The notes beneath the pieces were generated by a model. That model made no database searches. It was not told where the DNA came from and saw nothing but the letters and a program-made list of their open reading frames with translations. A DNA stretch of 64,000 nucleotides from Lachnospiraceae bacterium MC2017. Lineage in GTDB: Bacteria; Bacillota; Clostridia; Lachnospirales; Lachnospiraceae. Below, in pieces: positions 26,090-35,625 of this stretch (the first letter of the stretch is position 1; every line of letters begins with the position of its first letter). The stretch lies in contig JNJK01000005.1 in NCBI GenBank assembly GCA_000701625.1, positions 124,001-188,000 on the forward strand, written 5' to 3'. A program made the translations under genes and the position numbers.

Positions 26090-28513
26090 TTATTCTTCCT
26101 TTTTGAAGTCGGTAATGAATGCCTTTGCGTCTTCCTCACTCATTCCCTTATTTGATACCAGCTGTTCTCTATACCAGTCGTAAGCCGGTTCAGAAGACTT
26201 TATAAAGGAATCTGTATCCATCTCGTCTCTGTCTGTAACTTCCAAAACTCCGCTTTCTTTCCACTTATTGATAAGTTCATCTACTTTTGCTCTGTTAAGC
26301 GTTTTCTGATATTCAGCGGCTTTCTTTGCATTTTCATCTATTACAGCTTTCTGCTCGTCAGTAAACTTGTCATAAGCTTTCTGATTTATGCAGAGGAAAA
26401 TGCAGTCATAGTATGCATTCCATGCGGAGAGATACTTCTGTACATCCTGGACAGATGCTGAATCGATAGAAGTTTCCGGGTTCTCCTGACCGTCCATTGT
26501 TCCCTGCTGGAGCGCTGTATAGGTTTCTGCCCAGTTCATAGCTGACGCATCACATCCCCAGAGACTGTAAACCTGTGCACAGAGATCATTTGAGCAGATC
26601 CTCATCTTTATATCCTTAAGGTCTGACACGGACTTTATTGAATGCTTGGAATTAGTGATCTGACGGAAACCGTTATCTCCTATTCCTTCACATACAAGAC
26701 CGTATTCTGCAAGGACGTTCTTTAAATCTTCCCCGCCCTTACCGTTCATAACAGCATCAATGTCATCATAGTTTTCAAACTGGAACGGCATAGATACTAC
26801 ATTAAAGCGTGGATCAAAGTTTGCATAGATCAGATTTGAATGAAACGATACCTGTAAAGTATCACCATCGATAAGAGCCTGAATACCTGCAACCTGATCA
26901 CCGTTTGTGAGCTGTTCTCCGGGGTAAACGTCTATTCTCACCTTACCACCTGTAGACTGCTGCATAAGAGCATTGAAATAATATCCTGCCTGCGCCCATG
27001 TACTTCCTTCACCTGTCGAACAGTCAAAATTCCATGTGGTTTCGGGCCACTCATCATTTCCCTTATATACAGCAGCATTAAGCATGGCATCATACTCAGA
27101 AGAATCATCGTAGTTATGATAAGTAAGTCCACCCTCAGATAACATCTGTGTAGTTTCGCCCTTATACTCTTCTGCTTTAACAAATACAAGACTTGTCTTG
27201 GGAATATATGTAACTATCATAAGAACCGCAAGACATGCTGCGATCATCGGCATAACTGCCTTTGATATCATAGGAAGAGTCACACGGATGAACTGCTTTG
27301 CCTCTCCTATTGCCTTCTTTGAAGTATCTTCAATCTTAAGTCCCATAGCCACGAACAGATTTACACCAACCGGAGGTGTAACCTGACCGATAGCGAGGTT
27401 TACAGTAGCTACGATTCCGAATGCAACGAGGTTATATCCAAGACTCTGCGCAACAGGAGCCATGATGGGAATAAAAATGTACATTGCAGAGTTTGCATCG
27501 ATGAAGAAACCTGCTATAAGAAGGATAACATTAACCACCAACAGGAATACGATCTTATTTGCACCAATCGTAGTGAGCAGTGTCTGCGCAGCTTCCGAAA
27601 TGCCAAAAAGTGTACAACAATATGAAAACAGTGATGCTGAAGCAACGATCAGCATGATGCCGCCTGAAGTCTTTGCTGAATCCACAAATATTTCAAAAAG
27701 ATCCCTGAGTGTAATATCTCTGTAGATAAATACCGCTACGATAATACCATATACAACCGATACTGCAGCAGCTTCAGTAGGTGTAAAGATCGCTCCGTAG
27801 ATACCGCCGAGAATGATGACCGGCATGAGAAGTCCCCAGATAGCATCCTTGAAACTGGCCCACAGTTCCTTTCCACTTCTCCTTTCATGCGCGGGCTCGA
27901 TACCCTTGCGTCTTGCCTCGATATAAACTACCAGACAAAGAGCTGCTCCCATAAGTACTCCGGGGATTATACCAGCCATAAAAAGATCACCGACACTCTG
28001 ACCTACGATAGATGCGTATACTACAAATGCGATCGAAGGAGGTATAACGATGGCAATAGAGCTGGAAGCTGCCATAAGAGCCTCTGCGAATGCAGGTGAA
28101 AATCCTGATGCGATCATAGCCGGGATCAGCACTGCTCCGAGAGCTGCTACTGTTGCCGGACCGGATCCGGATATCGCTCCAAAGAAGCAGGAAACGATAA
28201 CACATACTATAGCCATTCCGCCTCTTGTATGTCCTACAAGGTCATCAATGAAACGAACAAGTCTGCCGGAGATTCCAGCCTTTGCCATAATATTTCCTGA
28301 CAATACAAAGAATGGGATAGCGAGAAGCAGAAACTTTGCGATACCTGTATAAGTATTGGTCGCGATCATTGATAACGTAAGCGACGAAAACTGCGGATCA
28401 AATGTCGACGCATAAAGGATTGCAAGCGCGCTACTGGCTCCGAGACAGATGGCGATCGGCACACCGATAGCCAGCATTACAAAAAACGAGATAAAAAGGA
28501 TTGCTGTTATCAT
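26090..28513 (-). CDS. Fused TRAP transporter: DctM large permease plus DctP binding domain
   Basis: An 807-residue uninterrupted frame. Residues 1-440 are a DctM large permease with a dozen hydrophobic segments (IAICLGASSALAILYAS; LAIPFFVLSGNIMAKAGI; GQVTPPVGVNLFVAMGLKI is the conserved C-terminal half motif). The last segment (AACLAVLMIVTYIP) runs into a linker and then a DctP-type solute-binding domain at about 475-807 (MQQSTGGKVRIDVYPGEQL; GFRQITNSKHSIKSVSDLKDIKMRI; LQQGTMDGQENP), the fold for sialic or C4-dicarboxylate-like acids. The binding domain has no signal peptide; the permease would place it outside, tethered. The start overlaps the dctQ stop by four bases. Binding proteins are usually separate, so the fusion is unusual. 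Confidence 0.9.
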   Translation of the reverse strand: MITAILFISFFVMLAIGVPIAICLGASSALAILYASTFDPQFSSLTLSMIATNTYTGIAKFLLLAIPFFVLSGNIMAKAGISGRLVRFIDDLVGHTRGGMAIVCVIVSCFFGAISGSGPATVAALGAVLIPAMIASGFSPAFAEALMAASSSIAIVIPPSIAFVVYASIVGQSVGDLFMAGIIPGVLMGAALCLVVYIEARRKGIEPAHERRSGKELWASFKDAIWGLLMPVIILGGIYGAIFTPTEAAAVSVVYGIIVAVFIYRDITLRDLFEIFVDSAKTSGGIMLIVASASLFSYCCTLFGISEAAQTLLTTIGANKIVFLLVVNVILLIAGFFIDANSAMYIFIPIMAPVAQSLGYNLVAFGIVATVNLAIGQVTPPVGVNLFVAMGLKIEDTSKKAIGEAKQFIRVTLPMISKAVMPMIAACLAVLMIVTYIPKTSLVFVKAEEYKGETTQMLSEGGLTYHNYDDSSEYDAMLNAAVYKGNDEWPETTWNFDCSTGEGSTWAQAGYYFNALMQQSTGGKVRIDVYPGEQLTNGDQVAGIQALIDGDTLQVSFHSNLIYANFDPRFNVVSMPFQFENYDDIDAVMNGKGGEDLKNVLAEYGLVCEGIGDNGFRQITNSKHSIKSVSDLKDIKMRICSNDLCAQVYSLWGCDASAMNWAETYTALQQGTMDGQENPETSIDSASVQDVQKYLSAWNAYYDCIFLCINQKAYDKFTDEQKAVIDENAKKAAEYQKTLNRAKVDELINKWKESGVLEVTDRDEMDTDSFIKSSEPAYDWYREQLVSNKGMSEEDAKAFITDFKKEE

Positions 28514-29034
28514 GCGATTTCAACCCCCTCTTTTTCATCATTTTTCACTTCAGTCTCAACGATTCTGTGTTCTGCCTGAAACGTAACACAATTCTCAACA
28601 AAATGCAGTGCAAGCGATACACCACCTATTACTATAAAGAACCAGAATACGGACTTTGCTATGTGAAGTATAGGGCTGTAGGTACCGTCGATCATCATTC
28701 TGTGCGTTCCCTCATATACAAGCACAAGGCTGTATATTACACAAACGATAGTCTGAAGTATATTCAAAACCTTCTTACCCTTAACTCCGAGCATATCCTG
28801 CAGGATACTTAGTGAAACGAGCTCTCCTTTTCTAGCTGCCACACCTGCTGCCAGCATAGAGATCAAAACAAATACCGCAACAGTAATCTCCTCTGTGAAT
28901 CCCCACGAATGCTGGAAGATCTTTCTGGCGATCACGTTTCCGAATGTCAAAACAAGCACCAACACCATTGCCAGCGCAAGAACGACGTTCTCTACCTGTA
29001 CTACTACATGCATGATCTTTTTGTACGTCTTCAT
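28510..29034 (-). CDS. TRAP transporter small permease DctQ
   Basis: A 174-residue protein with four hydrophobic segments (LALAMVLVLVLTFGNVIARK; TVAVFVLISMLAAGVAARKG; LNILQTIVCVIYSLVLVYE; VFWFFIVIGGVSLALHF), the DctQ pattern including the conserved RK/WGFTEEI region after segment 1. It starts MKTYKKIMHVVVQVENVV and its stop overlaps the DctM-DctP start (ATGA), so the three functions are made as two polypeptides from one transcript. The substrate is likely an organic acid; it cannot be named. Confidence 0.9.
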   Translation of the reverse strand: MKTYKKIMHVVVQVENVVLALAMVLVLVLTFGNVIARKIFQHSWGFTEEITVAVFVLISMLAAGVAARKGELVSLSILQDMLGVKGKKVLNILQTIVCVIYSLVLVYEGTHRMMIDGTYSPILHIAKSVFWFFIVIGGVSLALHFVENCVTFQAEHRIVETEVKNDEKEGVEIA

Positions 29035-29172
29035 ATTTCCCTCCCTTAGTTAATATGATGTTAAAGGCCAAAGGAACAAATCCGATTGTGCTCGTGCCCT
29101 CGACATTTGTATAGATTTTATCACGTTAAAGCAGAAAAGGTAGGGATTATTTTAACATTTTTACTTTTTCGA

Positions 29173-32100
29173 TTATTTTTTTCTTTCGGATATAAACCTA
29201 TGTGTACAGATATATGCTACTATTTCCATAAACTGTTGGACATATGCTGCTTCTCCGAGCTCGTGATTCTCCACACATATATATCCAATGACTCCTTCAC
29301 GATCGTACATCGGTGCTGCAATTAGTCTCTCTACTCCATTTTTATGAAGGTCATCGTAAAAATCAGAATGTACCTTCCTCATGGCACTTATGGAATCAAC
29401 ACGAATACTGGGTACTTTTTCCAATTCTTCTACCCAATTTCTTATATCATCGTAGGTTCTGTCTACAATTTCCTCTTTTCTCGATTTATTTTCTCCTATG
29501 CAGTATTCATAAGATTCAGAATAGGTGACTCTGTCTGTCTCTATCACATAGAAACGTGTTGCTGACACCACTTCCGCCACCTTTTTCAGCATCTTTTCCA
29601 TCGCACTATGAAAATCAGTCTCGATGTTCATTATCTCCGCAATCTCTTTAACCTTGGGGAACATCGTATTATGCACATTTTCCCGCATATTGTCATTATT
29701 GTCTCTAATGACAAATACAGTAACACAGCAGCCGCTTTCCGATAAAGGCGCACAGTAGAAATCAACCCAGTTTTTAACGACTCCCGCATAAGCATGTCCG
29801 CTTATGTATTCACCCCTCGATACCCTGTAACAGGTATCGAGCCATCCATAATTAGTATTAGGATAATTTTCGCTATTTCCTCTTCCTAGCAGATCCTCGC
29901 GCTTTCCGTTAACAAGCTCACAGAACTTGTCATTTACATAGACATACATGATATCAATAACTTTTTCATTCTTTTCATCCATTATCGGACGGGTAATGAC
30001 GTATGGCAGAGGCATGTCCTTATAAGGATCAGGTACAACATCCATTCCGGACATTGCTATATCTGAAAATGCACCTCTCACATCTGCATCAAGTCTGGTC
30101 CGTGCCAACGCTGCAACAGCAAAGATATCCTGTCCTTCTGATCCTCGCGCCAAACCGGCTTTAACCCTTAATCTGCAGTCACGTCCTCCAACATCTCTTA
30201 TCTTTTTTAGTTTTTCCACACATTTTTTTACTTTTCCATAAATCTCTTCCTCACTGACATTTCGACGCATAACTGCAAATTCACCGCCGTTTGATCTCGC
30301 CATATTTGCCGTGGATGCAAATGAGCACCTTAATACTTCCGCAGCTTTCCTTATGAGTTCGCGTCCGATCTCGATGCCAAAATCCTCTCGGATCTCTTCA
30401 TAATTATCTATTGTAATGATCACATAGAAATAGTCTTCACCATTTGTCCTGTAATTATCATCCAGATATGCTGCTGCTTCCTGTAGACCTCGTGGGTTCA
30501 TGAGACCGGATATCGTATCAATGACACGCTCTTTATCTACATTTTCAGCCTTAGGGAAATCAATATCTATATCAAAGAAATATCCCATGAGGCCTACGAT
30601 CTCTCCGCCATCATAAATAGGGAACTTTGTCGCAGCTATATCATGTATGATGCCGTCGACAACATTTTGTCCCGGAGAATTTAAGATGATCTCACCCTTA
30701 TGAAGAACCCTGTATTCGTCATTCATATAAGGATTGTCATCAACGTGCCAGCCAACCTCTTCATCTGTTTTCCCAAGCACAACATCTGCCGAAGGGAAAT
30801 CATAATAATCAAGAAACGCCTTGCTGACGCCCTTAAATCTCCTGTCTTTGTCCTTCCAAAAGACCTTCATTCCGGAATTTTTGACAAAGTTTCCCCATAA
30901 TCCGTCCACAGTGCCGCCGGTAGAACTGATACCGTAATAATCCTGCAAATAACCGACCATTTCCTTTTTATCTTCATAATCCTCGATTCCCGAAGGCTTT
31001 ACACACAAAATATACTCTTTACTGTCAAAGCCCCAAGTTGCCAGCACTGTAAATTCCAGCCAGCAATAGTTTCCATCTGCCTGCCTGATCCTGAACATTT
31101 CGGAAAACGAGCCTCGTTCCGTGAACTGCAGTCTTTCAAGGATATGCTCTTTCGTCGTAAATTCATTCCAACGTACCTGATCGTCTTTATGTATCCGTTT
31201 ATCAAATCCGACGATAAATTCCTTAAAATTCAGTATCTCTTCACCGATCTTCTTTGAAAACACATTGCTGGATATGACTTTACAACTATTATTGTCAAGA
31301 TTTATTACATAAATACTTCCATAAATATCCGCAACATTTTTCCGTACAGAGTCGATCAATTCTGCATTTTTCTTTTGTTCATCGTAAAAAGTCTTATCTA
31401 TCTCACAGATCAGCATGTGCATATCTCTGGAAACAGCAGCCACCCTGAAAGAGAAATTATAGTAATGATCTCTCCGCTTTAACGACATATAAGCCAATTC
31501 GTTCGTAGATATGGCTCTTTCCGCAAGTCTTCGGAATTTTTCTCCGAGAAGATGAACAGACGAATTAAAGATATCTTCAATGCTGTCCTGCTCCAAAAGC
31601 CCCATTTGGTTAAAGATTTCCCGAAATTCATTATTACTGAAAACAACCTTAAAACGTCTGTCACTAAAGGAAACAAGCGCAAGAGGCCAGCCTGTTACAA
31701 CATCTATTTCTCCGATCTTTTGATAAAAAGCTGCTTCCTCACGACTTTCCGGATCTACATTTTTTTCTCGTAAATTTTTTACCTGATCCGACGGGAGCAT
31801 GGGCTTTCCATAGTAGTAGCCCTGTATACGTTCGCACCCTATTTCCCGTAAAAATTCAAGCTGTTCCTCCGTTTCCACACCTTCTGCCAGCGTATGGATA
31901 CCAAGGCTCTTTGCCATCTTAACTATGGATGTGATGATCTTACGCGCACTTTCATTAAAATTACGTAAAAAGATCATGTCTATCTTCAACTCATCAAAAG
32001 TAAACTCCTTTAATGAGTTAAGCGAAGAATATCCGCTTCCGAAATCATCCATCCAGACTTCTATTCCTGCATCATGAAATCTGTCTATGGCTTTTTTCAT

Positions 32101-33402
32101 GATGTCCGAATTTAAGACAACTGATGATTCTGTTATTTCTACGCAGAAAAGACTGCGCCTCAGGCCATTGCTGTCAGCAGCAGATGACACGACCACAACC
32201 GGATCGCAATAATCAAAATCCGATCTCGAAATGTTTACGGATACCGGAACGATTTTTTCGCCGGCCATAACACGTTTCTTTTGTATTTCTGCTACACGGT
32301 TTATTACGTATATATCAACCTTATAGGACAGCCCTTTTTCCTCTAATAAAGGAATAAAGAGTCCGGGAGATATCATTCCATATTTCGGATCTATCCAGCG
32401 TACAAGAGCTTCCAAAGAACACAGTTTTCCTGACATGGAGCGAACAACAGGCTGAAAGTATACTCTGATCCATTTTTCCGCGATTGCCTGATCCAGATGA
32501 CTTAAAATATGCTCTCTCATTATGTAATCAGAGGACATTTTTTTGTTATACCAGGCATATCCGGATTCATATACTCCACGTCTTGAGTCACATGCTATAC
32601 CTGCTCTGTTACACTGCAGATCTATAGAAACATCCGGATCATACGGATACAATCCTATCCTTATCTGAAGCGTTCTTCCGTTATTGGCACCACGAAGATC
32701 TACGATAAAACCCTTTAATACTTCCTCTATGTTTTCAGCATCAGCATAAGCACAGTAATGATCTTCGCCAAAACGTGCACAGCACTCCAGCCCAAACCAT
32801 TTCTTTAAAAGCTCTGCCACAGCTACAAGCAGTCGATCCCCCTCTTCATGACCGTACTTACTGTTAAATCCCTTCATGCCTATGAGATTCATGGATAAAG
32901 TCACAGGCTGTCTGCCTTCCTGGTACATCTTCTTCTCGCCGACTCCGGCAAGTTCCAAAAAATACCACATATTTGGAAGTCGGGTCAATGTATCATGTTT
33001 GACCTGAGCTATAGAAATGAACACGCAAAAGAGAGGTCCTTCCTCCGGATCCACATAGTATCTGCCGAAATCCTCGACATAACGGCTATAACCCGTACGA
33101 GTAATGACCCTGTAATAGATTTTTTCGCTCTTTTCCTGATCCAGATGATTTTGCCGGACAATGCTGTTTTTTACAGCTGCTTTATCATCAGGATAAATGA
33201 TGCCACTGAATCTGCCACCGGTAAATTCCATGAACTCCAAAAATGATCCGCACTCAAATATCTCCAGCGTGGCTTTATTTGCATAGAGGATCTCTTCACT
33301 TTCATCTGCCCTGTATATAATGAATCCACCAGGCATAGAAGCGAATCCGTTCATGATATATGACTGGTTAAATTCAGTGTTTGTGGTGTCTTCTTTACTC
33401 AT
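29173..33402 (-). CDS. PAS/GGDEF/EAL/GAF signalling protein, probable c-di-GMP phosphodiesterase
   Basis: A 1409-residue cytoplasmic protein. Approximate order: PAS 15-120, degenerate GGDEF 130-290 (ARFGEDHYCAY instead of GGDEF), EAL 300-550, PAS-like 560-690, PAS 700-830, PAS-like 850-980, second GGDEF 1000-1140 (ARSNGGEFAVM, also altered), PAS 1155-1270, GAF 1275-1400. The EAL domain keeps its metal and catalytic residues: SLEALVRW, FCVEITESSV, WMDDFGSGYSSL, TLAEGVETEEQ. It should therefore hydrolyse c-di-GMP, while both GGDEF domains are probably not cyclases. The start follows GAGGGG. It lies between the TRAP and pilus-like operons and may control surface functions. Confidence 0.88.
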   Translation of the reverse strand: MSKEDTTNTEFNQSYIMNGFASMPGGFIIYRADESEEILYANKATLEIFECGSFLEFMEFTGGRFSGIIYPDDKAAVKNSIVRQNHLDQEKSEKIYYRVITRTGYSRYVEDFGRYYVDPEEGPLFCVFISIAQVKHDTLTRLPNMWYFLELAGVGEKKMYQEGRQPVTLSMNLIGMKGFNSKYGHEEGDRLLVAVAELLKKWFGLECCARFGEDHYCAYADAENIEEVLKGFIVDLRGANNGRTLQIRIGLYPYDPDVSIDLQCNRAGIACDSRRGVYESGYAWYNKKMSSDYIMREHILSHLDQAIAEKWIRVYFQPVVRSMSGKLCSLEALVRWIDPKYGMISPGLFIPLLEEKGLSYKVDIYVINRVAEIQKKRVMAGEKIVPVSVNISRSDFDYCDPVVVVSSAADSNGLRRSLFCVEITESSVVLNSDIMKKAIDRFHDAGIEVWMDDFGSGYSSLNSLKEFTFDELKIDMIFLRNFNESARKIITSIVKMAKSLGIHTLAEGVETEEQLEFLREIGCERIQGYYYGKPMLPSDQVKNLREKNVDPESREEAAFYQKIGEIDVVTGWPLALVSFSDRRFKVVFSNNEFREIFNQMGLLEQDSIEDIFNSSVHLLGEKFRRLAERAISTNELAYMSLKRRDHYYNFSFRVAAVSRDMHMLICEIDKTFYDEQKKNAELIDSVRKNVADIYGSIYVINLDNNSCKVISSNVFSKKIGEEILNFKEFIVGFDKRIHKDDQVRWNEFTTKEHILERLQFTERGSFSEMFRIRQADGNYCWLEFTVLATWGFDSKEYILCVKPSGIEDYEDKKEMVGYLQDYYGISSTGGTVDGLWGNFVKNSGMKVFWKDKDRRFKGVSKAFLDYYDFPSADVVLGKTDEEVGWHVDDNPYMNDEYRVLHKGEIILNSPGQNVVDGIIHDIAATKFPIYDGGEIVGLMGYFFDIDIDFPKAENVDKERVIDTISGLMNPRGLQEAAAYLDDNYRTNGEDYFYVIITIDNYEEIREDFGIEIGRELIRKAAEVLRCSFASTANMARSNGGEFAVMRRNVSEEEIYGKVKKCVEKLKKIRDVGGRDCRLRVKAGLARGSEGQDIFAVAALARTRLDADVRGAFSDIAMSGMDVVPDPYKDMPLPYVITRPIMDEKNEKVIDIMYVYVNDKFCELVNGKREDLLGRGNSENYPNTNYGWLDTCYRVSRGEYISGHAYAGVVKNWVDFYCAPLSESGCCVTVFVIRDNNDNMRENVHNTMFPKVKEIAEIMNIETDFHSAMEKMLKKVAEVVSATRFYVIETDRVTYSESYEYCIGENKSRKEEIVDRTYDDIRNWVEELEKVPSIRVDSISAMRKVHSDFYDDLHKNGVERLIAAPMYDREGVIGYICVENHELGEAAYVQQFMEIVAYICTHRFISERKK

Positions 33403-33502
33403 TTAATAACCCCTCATCGATCATATATGAGTATATACGGAAATCCGTTTCTACAATTTTTTATCGGCATTTTTTCGACTCTCCACAATGTGCCTACAAA
33501 AA

Positions 33503-33544
33503 AAAGCGAAAAAATATAGCGGCTTTCATTTACGTGAAAACCGC
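33503..33544 (-). terminator. Terminator of the pilus-like/rnhA operon
   Basis: GCGGTTTTCA pairs with TGAAAGCCGC (one mismatch, six-base loop) on the minus strand, followed by TATATTTTTT. It lies just after the rnhA stop. Confidence 0.82.
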
Positions 33545-33571
33545 ATAAATTCAAGCATATTTTAGTTAGCC

Positions 33572-34522
33572 CTAGTTGACCTGGGCTTTGTTCCCATACT
33601 GATCCACCACGTATCCATGACCGGATGTATCAAGATCTTTTACATAGAGAGCTGCATCATGCACCTGTTCTCCGTTTTCAATAAGAATAACTTTTCCTTC
33701 TTTTCCCATACCTGCATCATCTTCTCCAAGATTAGCAAGAGCATCGCAAATCTTATTATAGGGATTTTTCCATTTTCCCTGTTCATCCGGCACGTCTCCG
33801 TGAGCAATGGAAACATATTTTCCTCGACCATTCACATGCATTTCGTAATCACGGGGAATACATTCCAATGCATGAGATTTTCCAAGTTCATATATTTCCT
33901 TAATCTGCTCTATGTTTTCCGGTGTTTTTCCAGTTGAATTTTTCCATCCCTTTGCTTCCCACTTTTGATATCTTGGCTCATCGGGGAAGTTATGAGCAAA
34001 ACCGCTGTAAACATAGACACTGTCTGTCATAAAATAGACTTTTGCTCCATCAGGAACTTTTTTTAAGCCCTCTATAGCTCCCTGAAGCTCCATCTGGTTA
34101 TTTGTAGCGCCTATTGCCGCTCCATAGCCCTCTGCCACGATTTTGTGATTTCTGTCGACAACAACAAAGCCATAGCCACTTAGTTTTCCCTTTTTATTCT
34201 GATTTCCGCGTGCGCCGCCATCCGAGTGAACTTCATAGTATTCACCGTCATAATCCGGCTTAAAATCTTTATGAACTACGGAAGCGGCTTTCTTTGCAGC
34301 AGCTGCGGCAACAGATGTCTTTGCATCGTAGACTTCACTTGATGACTTATATCTCGCAGCATAACCGGCATCCTTTTTCTCAAATGCCTCTTTTGCTTCT
34401 TCCATAGAAGCATATCCACGGAAAACAGGGCCGGAAAACCCATCAACCTGCGCTTTACACTCAACCCAGGTCTTGTAGATCCCGGGTTTCCTGCCCTTAA
34501 AAACAACATATGCTTTTTTCAT
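33572..34522 (-). CDS. rnhA: Ribonuclease H with N-terminal viroplasmin-like domain
   Basis: A 316-residue enzyme that removes RNA from RNA-DNA hybrids. Residues 1-50 are the RNA/hybrid-binding viroplasmin-like (HBD) domain (AYVVFKGRKPGIYKTWVECK; FRGYASMEEAKEAF). RNase H catalytic residues are in EVHSDGGARGNQN (Asp, near 100), NNQMELQGAIEGL (Glu) and YFMTDSVYVYSGF (Asp). A conserved helical part follows (NKICDALANLG), then a roughly 45-residue C-terminal extension of unknown role. It starts four bases after the pilT-like stop and so is the last gene of that operon, though its function need not be related. Confidence 0.93.
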   Translation of the reverse strand: MKKAYVVFKGRKPGIYKTWVECKAQVDGFSGPVFRGYASMEEAKEAFEKKDAGYAARYKSSSEVYDAKTSVAAAAAKKAASVVHKDFKPDYDGEYYEVHSDGGARGNQNKKGKLSGYGFVVVDRNHKIVAEGYGAAIGATNNQMELQGAIEGLKKVPDGAKVYFMTDSVYVYSGFAHNFPDEPRYQKWEAKGWKNSTGKTPENIEQIKEIYELGKSHALECIPRDYEMHVNGRGKYVSIAHGDVPDEQGKWKNPYNKICDALANLGEDDAGMGKEGKVILIENGEQVHDAALYVKDLDTSGHGYVVDQYGNKAQVN

Positions 34523-34526
34523 TTAA

Positions 34527-35579
34527 TTACTTTCTCCTGAGTCTCAGTCTCTCCGGATGAACAGCATATCTCTGTGCCGTTTCCTCAGTGATCTTTCCTG
34601 ATTCAAGAAGTGCAAGTATACTCTCATCCATAGAAACCATATTTTCATCCGGACTAGAGTATATCACACCATCAAGCTGATGTACCTTACCGTCACGGAT
34701 CATATTTCTAACCGCAGGATTCATAGTCATGATCTCAAACGCAGGAACAACGCCGCCATCTGTGGATGGAAGTAACTGCTGGGATACGACCGCATTAAGT
34801 ACGGAAGACAACTGGACTGTTATCTGTCTCTGCTGATTAGCAGGATAAACGTCGATAATACGGTTTATCGTATTTGCTGCACCCATTGTATGAAGCGTAG
34901 ACAATAACAAATGTCCTGTTTCTGCTGCTGTCATTGCGACTGAAATTGTCTCAAAATCACGCATTTCTCCCAGAAGTATTACCTGTGGGCACTGACGGAG
35001 CGCAGCCCTGAGTCCCGTTACATAGCTGTCTGTATCAACTCTAACCTCTCTCTGACTAACGATACTCTTATTATGCCTGTGCAGATATTCGATAGGATCT
35101 TCCAAAGTTATTACATGTGATTCCTTAGTTTTGTTTATATGATCTATCATGCAGGCAAGCGTTGATGATTTACCTGAGCCCGCAGGACCTGTAACGAGAA
35201 CCATTCCGTTTGGCTGTTCGCAAAGTCTGACAATATTTTCCGGAATATGATATTTCTCCGGTTCAGGCAGTTCAAAAGAAATAACACGGAGTACTGCTGA
35301 AAATGTACCTCTTTGTTTATAGCCGCTCACCCTGAATCTCGATAAGCCCCTGACGGACAGTGAAAAGTCATCATCTCCCCTTTTTCCGAGAATTTCTATG
35401 TCTCTCTTTGCCAGATCATAGATTTCCTTTACAAATGCCTCTGCTTCTGCAGGCGTCAGACCTTTATCTCCCTCTTTAATGATCACGCCATTTTTATAAA
35501 ATGACACAGGACGACCAGTCACGATAAATATATCCGATACATTTTGATCAACTGCTATTTTTAAGATATCTGTTAACAT
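34527..35579 (-). CDS. PilT-like pilus retraction ATPase
   Basis: A 350-residue secretion ATPase of the PilT branch. Visible are the N-terminal domain, Walker A VTGPAGSGKSSTLACMID near residue 130, Asp box ITLEDPIEYLH, Walker B CPQVILLGEMRDFETI, His box GHLLLSTLHTMGAANTINRI, and near 285 NPAVRNMIRDGKVHQL, a variant of the PilT AIRNLIRE signature. It is the only ATPase in this operon; no PilB-type extension ATPase is encoded here. It may power the retraction of the pilus-like fibre or serve both directions. The start follows GAGGGGAGAAAGC. Confidence 0.9.
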   Translation of the reverse strand: MLTDILKIAVDQNVSDIFIVTGRPVSFYKNGVIIKEGDKGLTPAEAEAFVKEIYDLAKRDIEILGKRGDDDFSLSVRGLSRFRVSGYKQRGTFSAVLRVISFELPEPEKYHIPENIVRLCEQPNGMVLVTGPAGSGKSSTLACMIDHINKTKESHVITLEDPIEYLHRHNKSIVSQREVRVDTDSYVTGLRAALRQCPQVILLGEMRDFETISVAMTAAETGHLLLSTLHTMGAANTINRIIDVYPANQQRQITVQLSSVLNAVVSQQLLPSTDGGVVPAFEIMTMNPAVRNMIRDGKVHQLDGVIYSSPDENMVSMDESILALLESGKITEETAQRYAVHPERLRLRRK

Positions 35580-35625
35580 GCTTTCTCCCCTCTAAATACA
35601 CGTTTTTTTTGTCCTATGATCCCTG

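Noticed and set aside
33440-33470. GCCGATAA on the minus strand upstream of the GGDEF/EAL gene, like a sigma-D -10 (also GCCGATAT near 57353-57361)
   Set aside because: No TAAA-type -35 at 14-16 bases in either case, so not listed as flagellar promoters.
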